Assembly: GCA_041623895.1 (NCBI GenBank)
Contig: JBFJVZ010000453.1
Span: forward strand, 1-5,635
Reading direction: 5' to 3'
Source of the DNA: JBFJVZ01 sp041623895
GTDB taxonomy: Bacteria; Planctomycetota; Planctomycetia; Pirellulales; Pirellulaceae
DNA: 5,635 nucleotides
How positions within the stretch are numbered: the stretch's first letter is position 1; each line of letters begins with the position of its first letter. This document shows, in pieces, positions 5,544-5,635 of the stretch. The notes beneath the pieces were generated by a model that was not told the DNA's origin, did no database searches, and was given only the letters and a program-made list of their open reading frames with translations. The position numbers were made by a program, and so were the translations under genes.

Positions 5544-5635
5544 TGAGGCATCTTACCGCTCCTTAACCTGTTCCTGGTTTGAGCATTCCGATGTTTATAA
5601 AGTGCTTCAAAGGCTGGCGGTGAAAGACTTTACGA
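5544..5635. other. Right-edge segment without an assignable gene
   Basis: After the DUF2784-like stop codon no gene can be assigned. The plus-strand frame beginning at 5473 stays open to the window edge (54 codons) but has no ATG and no recognisable motif; the only usual start codons in it are two GTGs near the edge. The minus strand has short open tails that also show nothing recognisable. The end of a neighbouring gene could lie just outside. Confidence 0.3.

Noticed and set aside
5473..5635. Plus-strand frame open to the window edge
   Set aside because: It has 54 codons, no ATG, only two late GTG codons and no motif. It does not continue the DUF2784 domain, so it is not called as a gene.
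1..5635. CRISPR arrays, tRNA or rRNA genes, insertion sequences, phage or toxin-antitoxin genes
   Set aside because: No regularly spaced repeats, cloverleaf sequences, transposase motifs or terminal repeats with target duplications were seen on either strand.

Overview
The window looks like part of a planctomycete chromosome, most like a Pirellulales-type genome. This rests on gene content and sequence style, not on a search. It has a secreted FGly sulfatase ending in a GPFRDF-type tail, a Tat-exported Gfo/Idh/MocA oxidoreductase, the start of a DUF6807 ('PmoA family') protein and a secreted acetyl-esterase-like alpha/beta hydrolase. GC content is moderate and Shine-Dalgarno sequences are weak or variable. 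No RNA genes, CRISPR arrays, transposases or phage genes were seen.

Layout. Five genes run leftward on the minus strand. In order of transcription they are: a secreted alpha/beta hydrolase (5072-4191), a 158-bp gap, a secreted sulfatase (4032-2506), a gap of about 0.12-0.14 kb holding a compact palindromic element (2390-2444), a nine-helix UbiA-family prenyltransferase (about 2366-1482), a Tat-exported Gfo/Idh/MocA oxidoreductase (1468-278) only 13 bp downstream, a 119-bp gap with a possible weak terminator, and the first 52 codons of an exported DUF6807 protein cut by the left edge. On the plus strand, diverging from the hydrolase, is a small membrane protein with the DUF2784 signature (5271-5543). 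A good -35 TTGACA element lies upstream of it in the 198-bp divergent intergenic region. There is no gene-free stretch over 300 bp.

How the genes may work together. The sulfatase and esterase-like hydrolase are both predicted to be exported and could remove sulfate and acyl groups from a decorated polysaccharide or similar substrate. The Gfo/Idh and DUF6807 proteins belong to families often found in planctomycete carbohydrate catabolism. The UbiA-type enzyme is the odd member. It is tightly coupled to the Gfo/Idh gene but belongs to membrane lipid/quinone prenylation chemistry, so this pair is the most interesting functional question here. No clearly new defence or mobile system is visible. 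The points most worth checking are the UbiA-oxidoreductase pairing, non-standard active-site residues in the sulfatase (His to Asp) and the oxidoreductase (Asp to Val), the palindromic intergenic element, and the shortened DUF2784 protein.
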